This document shows positions 36,371-44,026 of a DNA stretch of 44,026 bases, piece by piece. The notes under the pieces are model-generated. The model was given only the letters and a program-made list of their open reading frames with translations. It was not told where the DNA came from and did not search any database. The translations under genes and the position numbers were made by a program. The stretch comes from Bacteroidaceae bacterium. GTDB lineage: Bacteria; Bacteroidota; Bacteroidia; Bacteroidales; Barnesiellaceae_A. How positions within the stretch are numbered: position 1 is the first letter of the stretch; every line of letters starts with the position of its first letter. The stretch lies in assembly GCA_017522135.1 (NCBI GenBank), contig JAFXAB010000047.1:83090-127115 (forward strand). The letters run 5' to 3'.

Positions 36371-37447
36371 TTAGTCATACTTTCCATCAAACTTCACCTT
36401 GGCATCGTTTACAAACTGTCGTATACGCTTCTCGTTCTCTCGCGGACATATAAGCAACACGTTTTCCGACTCGGCAACAAGATAGTCACTAAGACCATCT
36501 ATTACCACAAGTTTGTCTCCCTTTACAGCTACAAGGTTGTTGGTGCTATCATACAACATGGTCTTGCAACGCTGTGTGACATTACCTGTTTCTGTTTTGG
36601 GAGATATTTCGTACAATCCGCTCCAAGTACCCAGGTCGCTCCAACCAAAGTCGGCACATATAACACATGCATTGGATGTGTGCTCCATAACACCAAAGTC
36701 TATAGAAATGGTCGGACATTGCTCGTATACCTTATCAACAGCCTCCTTTTCGCGAGGTGTAAGGATGCTATCAGAAGCATTTTCAAACAGAGAGGCTATG
36801 TCCGGCAGATGTTTTTCTAAAGCATCGATTATGGTATCGATATTCCATAGGAACATGCCCGAGTTCCAGAAAAACTCGCCACTATCTACCAACACTCGCG
36901 CCATGTCATAATCGGGTTTTTCTACAAAGGTCTTTACATCGCAAATACCCTCGTTATAACTGCCACTCACTTGTATGTATCCATAGCCTGTTTCGGGGCG
37001 TTTTGGAGGAATTCCTATCGTAAGCAGACGGTTGTTGTGCTGCACAAACTCAAATCCGCGCTCAATTGTGCGGGCAAATTCATCTTCGCGAAAGATTATG
37101 TGGTCGCAGGGTGCTACCAACATAACAGCGTTGGGGTTAAGTTTGCGTATATGGTACGAAGCCCATGCAATACAAGGTGCTGTATTACGTCGTTGCGACT
37201 CAAGCAGTATATGACTATGGGGCACCTCGGGGAGTTGTTGATAGACAATATCGGCATATACTTGGTTGGTAACAATAAAGATATTCTCGTTGGGTATGAT
37301 GCGAGATATGCGATCGTAGGTCATTTGCAATAATGTACGACCCATCCCAAAGAAATCGAGAAATTGCTTGGGACACGATGTGCGACTAAAGGGCCAAAAG
37401 CGGCTACCTACGCCACCACTCATTATGATACAATAACGGTTCTCCAT
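36371..37447 (-). CDS. manC: Mannose-1-phosphate guanylyltransferase
   Basis: A 358-residue nucleotidyltransferase. The ATG at 37447 (MENRYCIIMSGG) is preferred over one 19 codons upstream because the extra segment is unlike the family and a -7-like box lies inside it. The signature MSGGVGSRFWPFSR...PKQFLDF binds the nucleotide, and ETGYGYIQVS, VKTFVEKPD and WNSGMFLWN are family hallmarks. The enzyme makes GDP-mannose from mannose 1-phosphate and GTP, for polysaccharide and O-glycan synthesis. It lacks the C-terminal phosphomannose isomerase domain of bifunctional ManC. It is a single-gene unit facing the antiporter gene. Confidence 0.93.
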   Translation of the reverse strand: MENRYCIIMSGGVGSRFWPFSRTSCPKQFLDFFGMGRTLLQMTYDRISRIIPNENIFIVTNQVYADIVYQQLPEVPHSHILLESQRRNTAPCIAWASYHIRKLNPNAVMLVAPCDHIIFREDEFARTIERGFEFVQHNNRLLTIGIPPKRPETGYGYIQVSGSYNEGICDVKTFVEKPDYDMARVLVDSGEFFWNSGMFLWNIDTIIDALEKHLPDIASLFENASDSILTPREKEAVDKVYEQCPTISIDFGVMEHTSNACVICADFGWSDLGTWSGLYEISPKTETGNVTQRCKTMLYDSTNNLVAVKGDKLVVIDGLSDYLVAESENVLLICPRENEKRIRQFVNDAKVKFDGKYD

Positions 37448-37476
37448 GGTATAAAGGTTGTGTTCTGTCAGGACTG

Positions 37477-37484
37477 CTAAGTTA
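37477..37484 (-). promoter_or_regulatory. Putative -7 promoter element of manC
   Basis: TAACTTAG on the minus strand is one base off TAnnTTTG and lies 30 bases before the chosen ATG at 37447. It supports that start over the upstream ATG at 37504. Confidence 0.3.
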
Positions 37485-37609
37485 CTATTTTTTTTGCTAT
37501 TCACGGCAACATTATATCTTTTTTATAGCAATTTACTATTCTACACATTTACACAGCTGTTATAAACATGGGCAACATGCAGTAAATCTTTGTTTTATGT
37601 ACACCTACG

Positions 37610-37623
37610 TGGAAACGTTTGCA
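37610..37623 (+). promoter_or_regulatory. LacI-type operator upstream of the alpha-amylase gene
   Basis: TGGAAACGTTTGCA is a near-perfect palindrome centred on CG, of the kind bound by LacI/GalR-family regulators such as CcpA or MalR (pattern TGnnAnCGnnnnCA). It lies 104 bases before the GH13 start and upstream of a -7-like TACTTTG (37680-37686). No LacI-family gene is in the window. Confidence 0.5.
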
Positions 37624-37727
37624 TTGACAGAGTGCTTTTTATTGTAAATTTTTATATTCCATGGGATAGATTTTCGATTTACTTTGTATCGATTAAAACA
37701 ATGTATATCAAATAATTTCGTAATGTT

Positions 37728-40658
37728 ATGAAGCATGTGATAAGGATATTGGCGTGCGTATTATTATCGTACATTTCATTCGGTACGTTACGTGCGGCCA
37801 CATTTATAGGTGGCAGAAATGACTTTCGTGATGAAACTATCTATTTTGTCATGACTACACGTTTCTACGATGGAGATTCGGCAAACAACACACAATGTTG
37901 GGACAATCAAGACCGCAACGAAGGCGATCCTGCATGGCGCGGAGATTTCAAGGGTCTGATAGAAAAGCTCGATTACATCAAGGCTCTCGGCTTTACGACG
38001 GTATGGATAACTCCTGTTGTAGAAAATGCGTCGGGATACGACTATCATGGTTATCATGCTTTCAACTTCAGTAAGGTAGACCCACGGTACGAGAGTCAAG
38101 ATGTGGATTTTCAATCACTTATAGATGCCGCACATGCGCGTGACATGAAAATCGTTCTGGACATAGTGCTCAATCACACCGGCAACTTTGGAGAAGAGAA
38201 TCTATGCAAACTCTTTGAAAGAGACAGGAATGCCAATCAGGCCACCATTGACCAATGTATGATACCTATTACACAAAAAGATGGAGGACGACTTCCTGAC
38301 AATTACTCCGATATATCTGCCTCGGAGCAATATGCCAAGCGTCTTGCCGAGATGAAAAACACCGATGGCCAAAATCACGATGTGAACAACTATTGGCATC
38401 ATGTGGGCAATGAATGGAATTGGGATGACTATTCGCGCTGGTATGGTCAGATAGCCGGCGATTGTGTTGATCTTAATACCGAGAACCCCTATGTTACCAA
38501 CTACTTAGTGCAATGTTATGGCGAATTTATAAAAATGGGAGTCGATGGTTTTCGTATCGATACCTCGGGACATATATCGCGTCTTACATTCAATAAGGCT
38601 TTTATTCCCCAATTTCATGAACTTGCCGAGCAGTACAAGGATAAACGTAATGGAGGCCCGTTCTTCATCTATGGCGAGGTATGTGCCCGTGAACGCAATG
38701 TTACCTATCGCAACCATGAGAATTGTTCGCCTTACTTCTATACATGGAAAGAGTCGAAAGAGTATGCTTGGGATTATAGCGAAACCTCATGGAATGGCAT
38801 TGTAGTAAGAGAGGGGCATAAAGGCAACCATACAAATATAACCTCGGTAGATGCACAAGGGGTAGACTATCAAGACGATAATGGCATGCCGGAGTCGACA
38901 AATGCCTTTCTCAACGGCAATAGCTATCATACCCCCGATTACTCGCGCTACTCGGGCATGAGTGTCATCGACTTCCCTATGCACTGGAATTTCCGTACAG
39001 CGACAGAGGCTTTCAGTGTAAAGTATGGCGATAAATACTACAATGATGCCACATATAATGTTGTCTATGTCGACTCACACGATTATGCCCCCGATGGAGC
39101 ACCCGAGAGTACCCGTTTTAATCAAAATGAGGATGTATGGGCCGAGAATTTATCGTTGATGTTTACCTTCCGAGGTATTCCTTGCATATACTACGGCTCG
39201 GAGATACAATTTCGCAAAGGTGCTGTTATAGACAATGGCCCCAATATTGCATTGAGCCAAACGGGTCGCGCCTATTATGGAGGTTACATCAAAGGAGATA
39301 TCACAGTGAACGACTTTGCTCAATATAGCGATGCAAGTGGCAACATGGCTGCTACCTTGTCGCATCCGCTTGCCATGCACATTCAACGTCTCAATCGTGT
39401 TCGTGCAGCTGTTCCCGCACTACGCAAAGGGCAATATAGCACCGATGGTTGTTCGGGCAACTTTGCCTTCAAACGTCGCTATACCGACACCTCTACCGAC
39501 TCGTATGCCCTTGTTACAATCAGTGGCAGTGCCACATTTACAGGTATTGAGAATGGTACTTATGTAGATGTAATTACCGGCGACACCAAGACCGTCACCA
39601 ACAGCACGCTTACAGCCAATTGTTCCGGAAAAGGTAATATGCGCATTTATGTGCTTAATACATCTAAGACTTCGGCTCCGGGCAAGGTGGGTGATGATGG
39701 CAAGTATCTATACACAACCACTCCTAACACAGGCACACAACTGTCATACGACGGCACACAAGAAGAACGCTCAAGCGTCAATGGTGGCAGCGACCCCAAT
39801 AGTGGCACTGAAGAGCCTGATGTACCTATAGAGCCATCTATGAATGTTGGTGAACAAGCAGCTTTCTTTGAGAATAATGCCGGCTGGGATGGCAAGATAC
39901 GAGCCTGGGTGTGGAGTACATCCAACAACTTCACCGGTGGTACTTGGCCCGGGCAAACGTGTACTTACTTAGGCAATAATATATGGAAATGGAGTTACAG
40001 TGGTACAGACAAGATACCCGATGGCTCAGGCATTATATTTAACAACGGTGCCAATCAGACAGCCGATATGACTTGGGTGAACGGTGGGTACTATAATGCC
40101 AACGGCTATGTGAAGACAATAGAAGGTGCCGGAGAAATTCCCGACGAGCCTGTTGTGCCCGATAATCCACAACAATGGACTGCCTATTATAATGACTCCA
40201 ATTGGGGCAGTTCTACGGTGTATGCCTACGTATGGGATGCCGGCAATGAAAATAAAGAATACTTGGGCTCTTGGCCGGGCAAGGCTATGACTCGTAATGA
40301 CGAGTATGTGTGGCAAATAACCTTTACCTCTGCCGGTACACTTGTCTCGCCCATGATTATCTTCAATAATGGTCAAGGGGGTAATGGCAACCAAACAGCC
40401 GACCTTGTTTTTATCAACAATGGTGTGTACAATTACGATGGTTTTCAATATAGCAATATAAGAACCCAAGAAATGCCCGATATGACAATCTATACTTCGG
40501 GCGGTATACTATATGTAATATCGTCGGCCAACACCTTGATAAAGATAGTAAGACCCGACGGTGTGATAATATATAAAGATATAAAAGAGGGCATGAACGT
40601 CATAGACGACCTTAATCGTGGTTTTTATATAGTAGAACACCGCAAAGTCATTTTATAA
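37728..40658 (+). CDS. T9SS-exported GH13 alpha-amylase with two starch-binding-like modules
   Basis: A 976-residue secreted enzyme (signal peptide 1-23, ending LRAA). The GH13 barrel has region I DIVLNHTG, nucleophile Asp278 in GVDGFRID, acid/base Glu317 in FIYGEV and the transition-state Asp452 in VDSHD. All catalytic residues are present. Residues about 665-700 are a Gly/Ser/Pro-rich linker. Two related modules follow (about 704-790 and 815-910), each with aromatic W.WS or Y.YVW starts, TWPGQ or SWPGK, IIFNNG and NQTADM or NQTADL, resembling CBM26-type starch-binding modules. Residues about 917-976 look like a T9SS sorting tail. It probably attacks starch or other alpha-1,4-glucans outside the cell. 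A LacI-type operator sits upstream and a strong terminator follows. No susC/susD pair is adjacent. Confidence 0.92.
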   Translation: MKHVIRILACVLLSYISFGTLRAATFIGGRNDFRDETIYFVMTTRFYDGDSANNTQCWDNQDRNEGDPAWRGDFKGLIEKLDYIKALGFTTVWITPVVENASGYDYHGYHAFNFSKVDPRYESQDVDFQSLIDAAHARDMKIVLDIVLNHTGNFGEENLCKLFERDRNANQATIDQCMIPITQKDGGRLPDNYSDISASEQYAKRLAEMKNTDGQNHDVNNYWHHVGNEWNWDDYSRWYGQIAGDCVDLNTENPYVTNYLVQCYGEFIKMGVDGFRIDTSGHISRLTFNKAFIPQFHELAEQYKDKRNGGPFFIYGEVCARERNVTYRNHENCSPYFYTWKESKEYAWDYSETSWNGIVVREGHKGNHTNITSVDAQGVDYQDDNGMPESTNAFLNGNSYHTPDYSRYSGMSVIDFPMHWNFRTATEAFSVKYGDKYYNDATYNVVYVDSHDYAPDGAPESTRFNQNEDVWAENLSLMFTFRGIPCIYYGSEIQFRKGAVIDNGPNIALSQTGRAYYGGYIKGDITVNDFAQYSDASGNMAATLSHPLAMHIQRLNRVRAAVPALRKGQYSTDGCSGNFAFKRRYTDTSTDSYALVTISGSATFTGIENGTYVDVITGDTKTVTNSTLTANCSGKGNMRIYVLNTSKTSAPGKVGDDGKYLYTTTPNTGTQLSYDGTQEERSSVNGGSDPNSGTEEPDVPIEPSMNVGEQAAFFENNAGWDGKIRAWVWSTSNNFTGGTWPGQTCTYLGNNIWKWSYSGTDKIPDGSGIIFNNGANQTADMTWVNGGYYNANGYVKTIEGAGEIPDEPVVPDNPQQWTAYYNDSNWGSSTVYAYVWDAGNENKEYLGSWPGKAMTRNDEYVWQITFTSAGTLVSPMIIFNNGQGGNGNQTADLVFINNGVYNYDGFQYSNIRTQEMPDMTIYTSGGILYVISSANTLIKIVRPDGVIIYKDIKEGMNVIDDLNRGFYIVEHRKVIL

Positions 40659-40678
40659 TAACACTACACTCACAATAT

Positions 40679-40712
40679 GCAACCTCGACAGCTTCTCGGG
40701 GTTGCTTTTTTT
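40679..40712 (+). terminator. Intrinsic terminator after the alpha-amylase gene
   Basis: GCAACCTCGA (40679-40688) pairs with TCGGGGTTGC (40696-40705), one T-G pair included, around a 7-base loop. Seven T follow at 40706-40712. Confidence 0.85.
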
Positions 40713-40732
40713 ATATCTTATCGTTACCTTTG
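40701..40732 (+). promoter_or_regulatory. Promoter of the FKBP gene, overlapping the upstream terminator
   Basis: TACCTTTG (40725-40732) matches the -7 consensus. GTTG (40701-40704), one base off TTTG, lies 20 bases upstream and is part of the terminator's 3' arm. The transcript would start about 10 bases before the ATG at 40750. Confidence 0.55.
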
Positions 40733-40749
40733 CTGTAAAATATAATTAT

Positions 40750-41148
40750 ATGGCAAAACGTGAATATGTAGAGGCTAATAAAGCATGGTTGCAAGCCAAG
40801 TCGCAAGAGGAAGGTGTAAAGGCCCTACCTATGGGAGTATACTATAAGGTGTTGGCAAAAGGAAATGCCGCAAGCCCCACACCATCTCGTCGCAGTATTG
40901 TTATAGCACATTATACAGGTCGTACCATCAATGGCAAGAAGTTCGATAGCAGCCGAGGTGGTGCACCATTGGCATGTCGATTGAGCGATCTTATACAGGG
41001 GTGGATAATCGCCCTGCAACAAATGCACATCGGAGACAAATGGGAGTTGTATATTCCTGCCGAAATGGGCTACGGAAAAAGCTCTGTTCCCGGTATACCG
41101 GGTGGCTCAACACTCATTTTCGAGATAGAACTATTGGGCATTGCATAA
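40750..41148 (+). CDS. FKBP-type peptidyl-prolyl cis-trans isomerase
   Basis: A 132-residue protein without signal peptide, started at MAKREYVE. An upstream in-frame ATG would lie within the terminator and promoter region and was rejected. The FKBP domain covers about 40-132: AHYTGRTINGKKFDSSR, then LIQGWIIALQQMHIGDKWELYIPAEMGYG and PGGSTLIFEIELL. The residues of the prolyl-binding pocket (Y, F-D, W, Y-G) are present in these motifs. It is cytoplasmic and lacks the Cys/His-rich tail of SlyD. It speeds proline isomerisation in protein folding. Confidence 0.92.
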   Translation: MAKREYVEANKAWLQAKSQEEGVKALPMGVYYKVLAKGNAASPTPSRRSIVIAHYTGRTINGKKFDSSRGGAPLACRLSDLIQGWIIALQQMHIGDKWELYIPAEMGYGKSSVPGIPGGSTLIFEIELLGIA

Positions 41149-41167
41149 GAAACATTAGTAATAAACG

Positions 41168-42292
41168 ATGAAGACAAAACACAAAATACTGCTATATTGG
41201 GTAGCAATATTGTTACTCACAGCGTGTGGTGAGCAAAAAGATATTTTTGTTATCAAAGGCGAGATAAATAATCTTGGTGGCCGGCCACTGCTTGCTGTAT
41301 ATAACACCGATATGGGTGTGGTTGTCGATACACTCATGCCATTGGATGGAAAGATTGAGATGACAGGTACATCGAGTGAGATTGTTCCCGTGCAACTATA
41401 CCAAATGGGGTGGCAACCATTCATGCGTTTTTACCTTTGCAATGGCGAGCGCATAGAGCTGGAGGGTGATGCCAAAAACCTCTATGAAATAGAGTTAAAG
41501 GGAAACTCACTCAATCGCAACCTGTGGAAGTTTATCTCAAAACACAACGAGATATTTACCGACTCATATACCTACGGATTGCAGAGTGAGCTAAGCTCCA
41601 CTGCAAAAAATCTCTATAAAGAGAAAAGAGCCCGCCTCGACTCGTTGTTAATCGACTACATAGATACTCATCACGGCGATATAATGAGTAGCATACTCAT
41701 TGGAGACTATCTGTTGAGATACGACAATTATGCTCTATGCGATACTTTGTGGCAACAACTTCACGAGAACGCACGTCTACCATATATAGCCCGTACAATG
41801 AAGCACTTGGGAGAAGAACTAACCTTCAATAAAGAGAACAACAAACTACCCTATATGCGCATGCTCAATGAGCACGATTCGATATGCTATGTGTCTACTC
41901 GCAACAGCAAAGCCACTATACTATGTATGTGGCAAGCAGCAGATGAAGATGCAGAAGTAATACATCGGGTATTGGAGCATTATGCCCGTCGCTACAACGA
42001 AAAACAGTTGCAGATTGTGGCAATGTCGTTTGATACCGATACGGCACGTTGGCACAGTATCGTCGATAGCGACACATCGCAAGTAATAGATTTGTGGAGC
42101 GACGCACTGTATACATCTGAGATGCTATCCAAGTACAACGTGACACGATTGCCGGTGTATATGTTGAGCGATTCGTTGGGAAACATTCTGGTGCGTGCGC
42201 CACAATTGCCCGACAAAGAGATAAATGCCCAAATCGACTCGTTGGTAAAGATAGACAAATATAAGATAGAAACACCTATATTCAAACCATAA
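41168..42292 (+). CDS. DUF4369/thioredoxin-like lipoprotein without CxxC
   Basis: A 374-residue lipoprotein (lipobox LTAC, Cys20). The N-terminal DUF4369 domain (about 26-110) has IKGEINNLGGRPLLAVY and LEGDAKNLYEIELKG. The C-terminal domain (about 245-365) has a thioredoxin/AhpC fold with VAMSFDTDTARWHSIV, a cis-Pro motif TRLPVYMLSD and DSLGNILVRAP. At the place of the usual W-C-x-x-C it reads CMWQAADED (Cys253 onward), so the active-site pair is missing and the domain should be redox-inactive, probably a binding or structural unit. It is 19 bases after the FKBP gene and 11 bases before the yifB gene, so the three may be cotranscribed. Confidence 0.85.
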   Translation: MKTKHKILLYWVAILLLTACGEQKDIFVIKGEINNLGGRPLLAVYNTDMGVVVDTLMPLDGKIEMTGTSSEIVPVQLYQMGWQPFMRFYLCNGERIELEGDAKNLYEIELKGNSLNRNLWKFISKHNEIFTDSYTYGLQSELSSTAKNLYKEKRARLDSLLIDYIDTHHGDIMSSILIGDYLLRYDNYALCDTLWQQLHENARLPYIARTMKHLGEELTFNKENNKLPYMRMLNEHDSICYVSTRNSKATILCMWQAADEDAEVIHRVLEHYARRYNEKQLQIVAMSFDTDTARWHSIVDSDTSQVIDLWSDALYTSEMLSKYNVTRLPVYMLSDSLGNILVRAPQLPDKEINAQIDSLVKIDKYKIETPIFKP

Positions 42293-42303
42293 CACACACT
42301 CAC

Positions 42304-43842
42304 ATGCTTGTCAAAGTTTTTGGGGCAACTATGCAGGGCATAGATGCCTTACCGGTGACTATAGAGGTAAATTGCTCAAAGGGCATCCGATTTTTGATGG
42401 TAGGACTGCCCGATGCAGCTGTTAAGGAGAGTCATGAACGTATACAATCGGCTTTGACTCACAACAACTACAAGTTTCCTCGCAGGCAGGTTATTATCAA
42501 CATGTCACCGGCCGATATCCGCAAGGAAGGTGCTGCTTATGATTTGCCTCTGGCTATAGGACTGTTGGCGGCAGATGAACAGATTGCCGCAGACAAGCTC
42601 TTGTCATATATGCTCATGGGAGAGCTATCACTCGACGGTACGATACTGCCCATAAAAGGAGCATTACCCATGGCCATAAAGGCTCGTGAAATGGGGTTCA
42701 AAGGACTTATTATACCACAAGAAAATGTACGCGAAGCAGCTGTGGTAAACAACCTCGATGTATACGGTGTAAAGCATGTAACCGAAGTGATAGAGTTTTT
42801 CGATGGCAAGCGCGAGTTGGAGCCCACCCTAATAGATACCCGAGCCGAGTTTTATGCAAGCTTTGCCAAAACCGACTTGGACTTTTGTGATGTAAAAGGA
42901 CAGGAAAATGTAAAGCGAGCCTTTGAGGTAGCTGCCGCCGGAGGGCATAACATAATACTGATAGGCCCTCCCGGTGCCGGAAAATCAATGATGGCCAAGC
43001 GATTGCCTTCAATACTGCCACCCCTCACCCTGCAAGAGGCATTAGAAACAACCAAAATACACAGTGTGGCAGGGAAAATGCGTGGAGGCGAATCTCTGTT
43101 GGCTCAACGACCATTCCGAGCACCGCACCATACCATTTCAAGCGTAGCACTTGTGGGTGGAGGTGCATATCCACAGCCGGGAGAGATAAGCCTGGCGCAC
43201 AACGGTGTGTTGTTTCTCGACGAATTGCCCGAGTTCAGCCGACAAGTGTTGGAAGTGATGCGACAACCTCTTGAAGATCGCAAAATAACCGTTTCGCGAG
43301 CCAAATACACCATCGAATATCCTGCGGGAGTGATGCTTGTAGCCTCCATGAATCCGTGTCCGTGCGGTTACTACAATCATCCCACCCGAGAGTGTATATG
43401 CGCCCCGGGTGCTGTACAACGCTATCTTAATAAAATTTCCGGTCCATTGCTCGACCGTATAGATATACAAGTAGAGATAGTACCGGTTCCTTTCGAGAAA
43501 ATTTCCTCGACACAACCTACCGAGCCAAGCAGCACTATACGAGAACGAGTGATGCGCGCCCGCGAGTTGCAAGCCATACGATTTGCTCATGAGCCGGGCA
43601 TATATTGCAATGCACAGATGAATACCCGCATGCTCAATCGCTATGCCGTTCCCGACAAACAAGGACTGCAACGCCTCAAAACAGCCATGGAACGATTTAA
43701 TCTCTCGGCACGCGCATACGACCGCATACTCAAAGTAGCCCGTACCATTGCCGACCTTGCATGTAGCGACGAAATAACAGTCGAGCACATCAGTGAGGCT
43801 ATCAATTATCGCAACCTCGACCGCGCAGGCTGGGCAGGATAA
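42304..43842 (+). CDS. YifB/ComM family Mg-chelatase-like AAA ATPase
   Basis: A 512-residue AAA+ protein. The N-terminal ChlI-like/S5-fold domain (about 1-185) has VGLPDAAVKESHERIQSAL and NMSPADIRKEGAAYDLPLA. Walker A GPPGAGKS is at 221-228 and Walker B ends at Asp306-Glu307 in VLFLDELPEF. A Cys-rich motif NPCPCGYYNHPTRECICAPG (Cys352, 354, 364, 366) could bind zinc. The C-terminal domain has SARAYDRILKVARTIADL. ComM homologues are helicases that promote branch migration during natural transformation, and Bacteroidota members are not well studied. Length and motifs are complete. Confidence 0.93.
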   Translation: MLVKVFGATMQGIDALPVTIEVNCSKGIRFLMVGLPDAAVKESHERIQSALTHNNYKFPRRQVIINMSPADIRKEGAAYDLPLAIGLLAADEQIAADKLLSYMLMGELSLDGTILPIKGALPMAIKAREMGFKGLIIPQENVREAAVVNNLDVYGVKHVTEVIEFFDGKRELEPTLIDTRAEFYASFAKTDLDFCDVKGQENVKRAFEVAAAGGHNIILIGPPGAGKSMMAKRLPSILPPLTLQEALETTKIHSVAGKMRGGESLLAQRPFRAPHHTISSVALVGGGAYPQPGEISLAHNGVLFLDELPEFSRQVLEVMRQPLEDRKITVSRAKYTIEYPAGVMLVASMNPCPCGYYNHPTRECICAPGAVQRYLNKISGPLLDRIDIQVEIVPVPFEKISSTQPTEPSSTIRERVMRARELQAIRFAHEPGIYCNAQMNTRMLNRYAVPDKQGLQRLKTAMERFNLSARAYDRILKVARTIADLACSDEITVEHISEAINYRNLDRAGWAG

Positions 43843-44026
43843 AAAATAGAATAATATCTGACACACAGAAGCAACAATTTTGTGTAAAAATTACGGTTCT
43901 CGGAGCAAAAAAAGCGAAAAAGTGCGTTTGTCACTGACCTATAACGCATTAAACGGCAAACCTCGGAAATGGTAACAAAGGCAAAAAAGCAAGGAAATGA
44001 AAGGTAATGAAACAGAACGGTTGCCA
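43843..44026. other. Non-coding end of the window
   Basis: 184 AT-rich bases after the yifB gene with no open frame of note. A weak stem (ACACA/TGTGT) around 43862-43886 could be a partial terminator. I see no promoter or RNA gene. Confidence 0.4.

Noticed and set aside
40702..40749. A hydrophobic N-terminal extension (signal-like) of the FKBP protein
   Set aside because: The segment is encoded by the terminator T-run and the promoter of the gene, so it is not translated if the predicted transcription start is right.

Overview
The window looks like a chromosomal segment of a Bacteroidales (Bacteroidota) bacterium, probably from a gut-type habitat. Three things point there. Several proteins end in type IX secretion (T9SS) sorting domains. 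Many genes are preceded by the Bacteroidota -7 element TAnnTTTG, sometimes with a -33 TTTG-like box. The gene families and neighbourhoods are also typical of the phylum: parA-parB-DUF5683-lytic transglycosylase, a NigD-like lipoprotein, DUF3467, DUF4369, and a fused gamma-alpha KorA with KorB. I saw no rRNA, tRNA, CRISPR array, insertion sequence or phage gene.

Layout. (1) Positions 1-11972, minus strand: six consecutive secreted-protein genes, probably one transcript starting near 12000. The first transcribed is a 1023-residue protein with two Omp28/thioredoxin-like halves and a T9SS tail. It is followed by five tandem paralogues of about 580 residues (the last cut by the window edge), each with a signal peptide, a repeat-rich probable beta-propeller body and a T9SS tail. 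(2) 12250-16600, plus: a membrane-spanning TPR/HTH regulator directly followed by a lipoprotein GH2 glycosidase. (3) 16677-19546, minus: korA-korB, 2-oxoacid:ferredoxin oxidoreductase. (4) 19736-25513, plus: a YgjP-type metallopeptidase, then the translation/transcription operon rimP-nusA-infB, whose leader carries a terminator-like hairpin. (5) 25656-29538, minus: parA-parB-DUF5683-mltD-like. (6) 29788-36176, plus: surE, then tcdA-lolD-lipoprotein-DUF3467-rsgA-cation/proton antiporter, with two ATGA start/stop overlaps. (7) 36371-37447, minus: mannose-1-phosphate guanylyltransferase. (8) 37728-43842, plus: a T9SS-exported GH13 alpha-amylase with two starch-binding-like modules, preceded by a LacI-type operator palindrome; then an FKBP isomerase, a DUF4369/thioredoxin-like lipoprotein lacking the CxxC motif, and a YifB/ComM-type AAA ATPase.

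How it fits together. Most of the window from 16.6 kb onward is housekeeping: central metabolism, translation, segregation, envelope. The accessory and more novel material is the secreted paralogue array at the left end, the regulator-GH2 pair, and the alpha-amylase with its putative operator. The array is the best candidate for an undescribed system. It is a co-oriented set of surface or secreted proteins in which the export tails are more alike than the bodies, headed by a duplicated thioredoxin-fold protein. Its function cannot be read from sequence alone.
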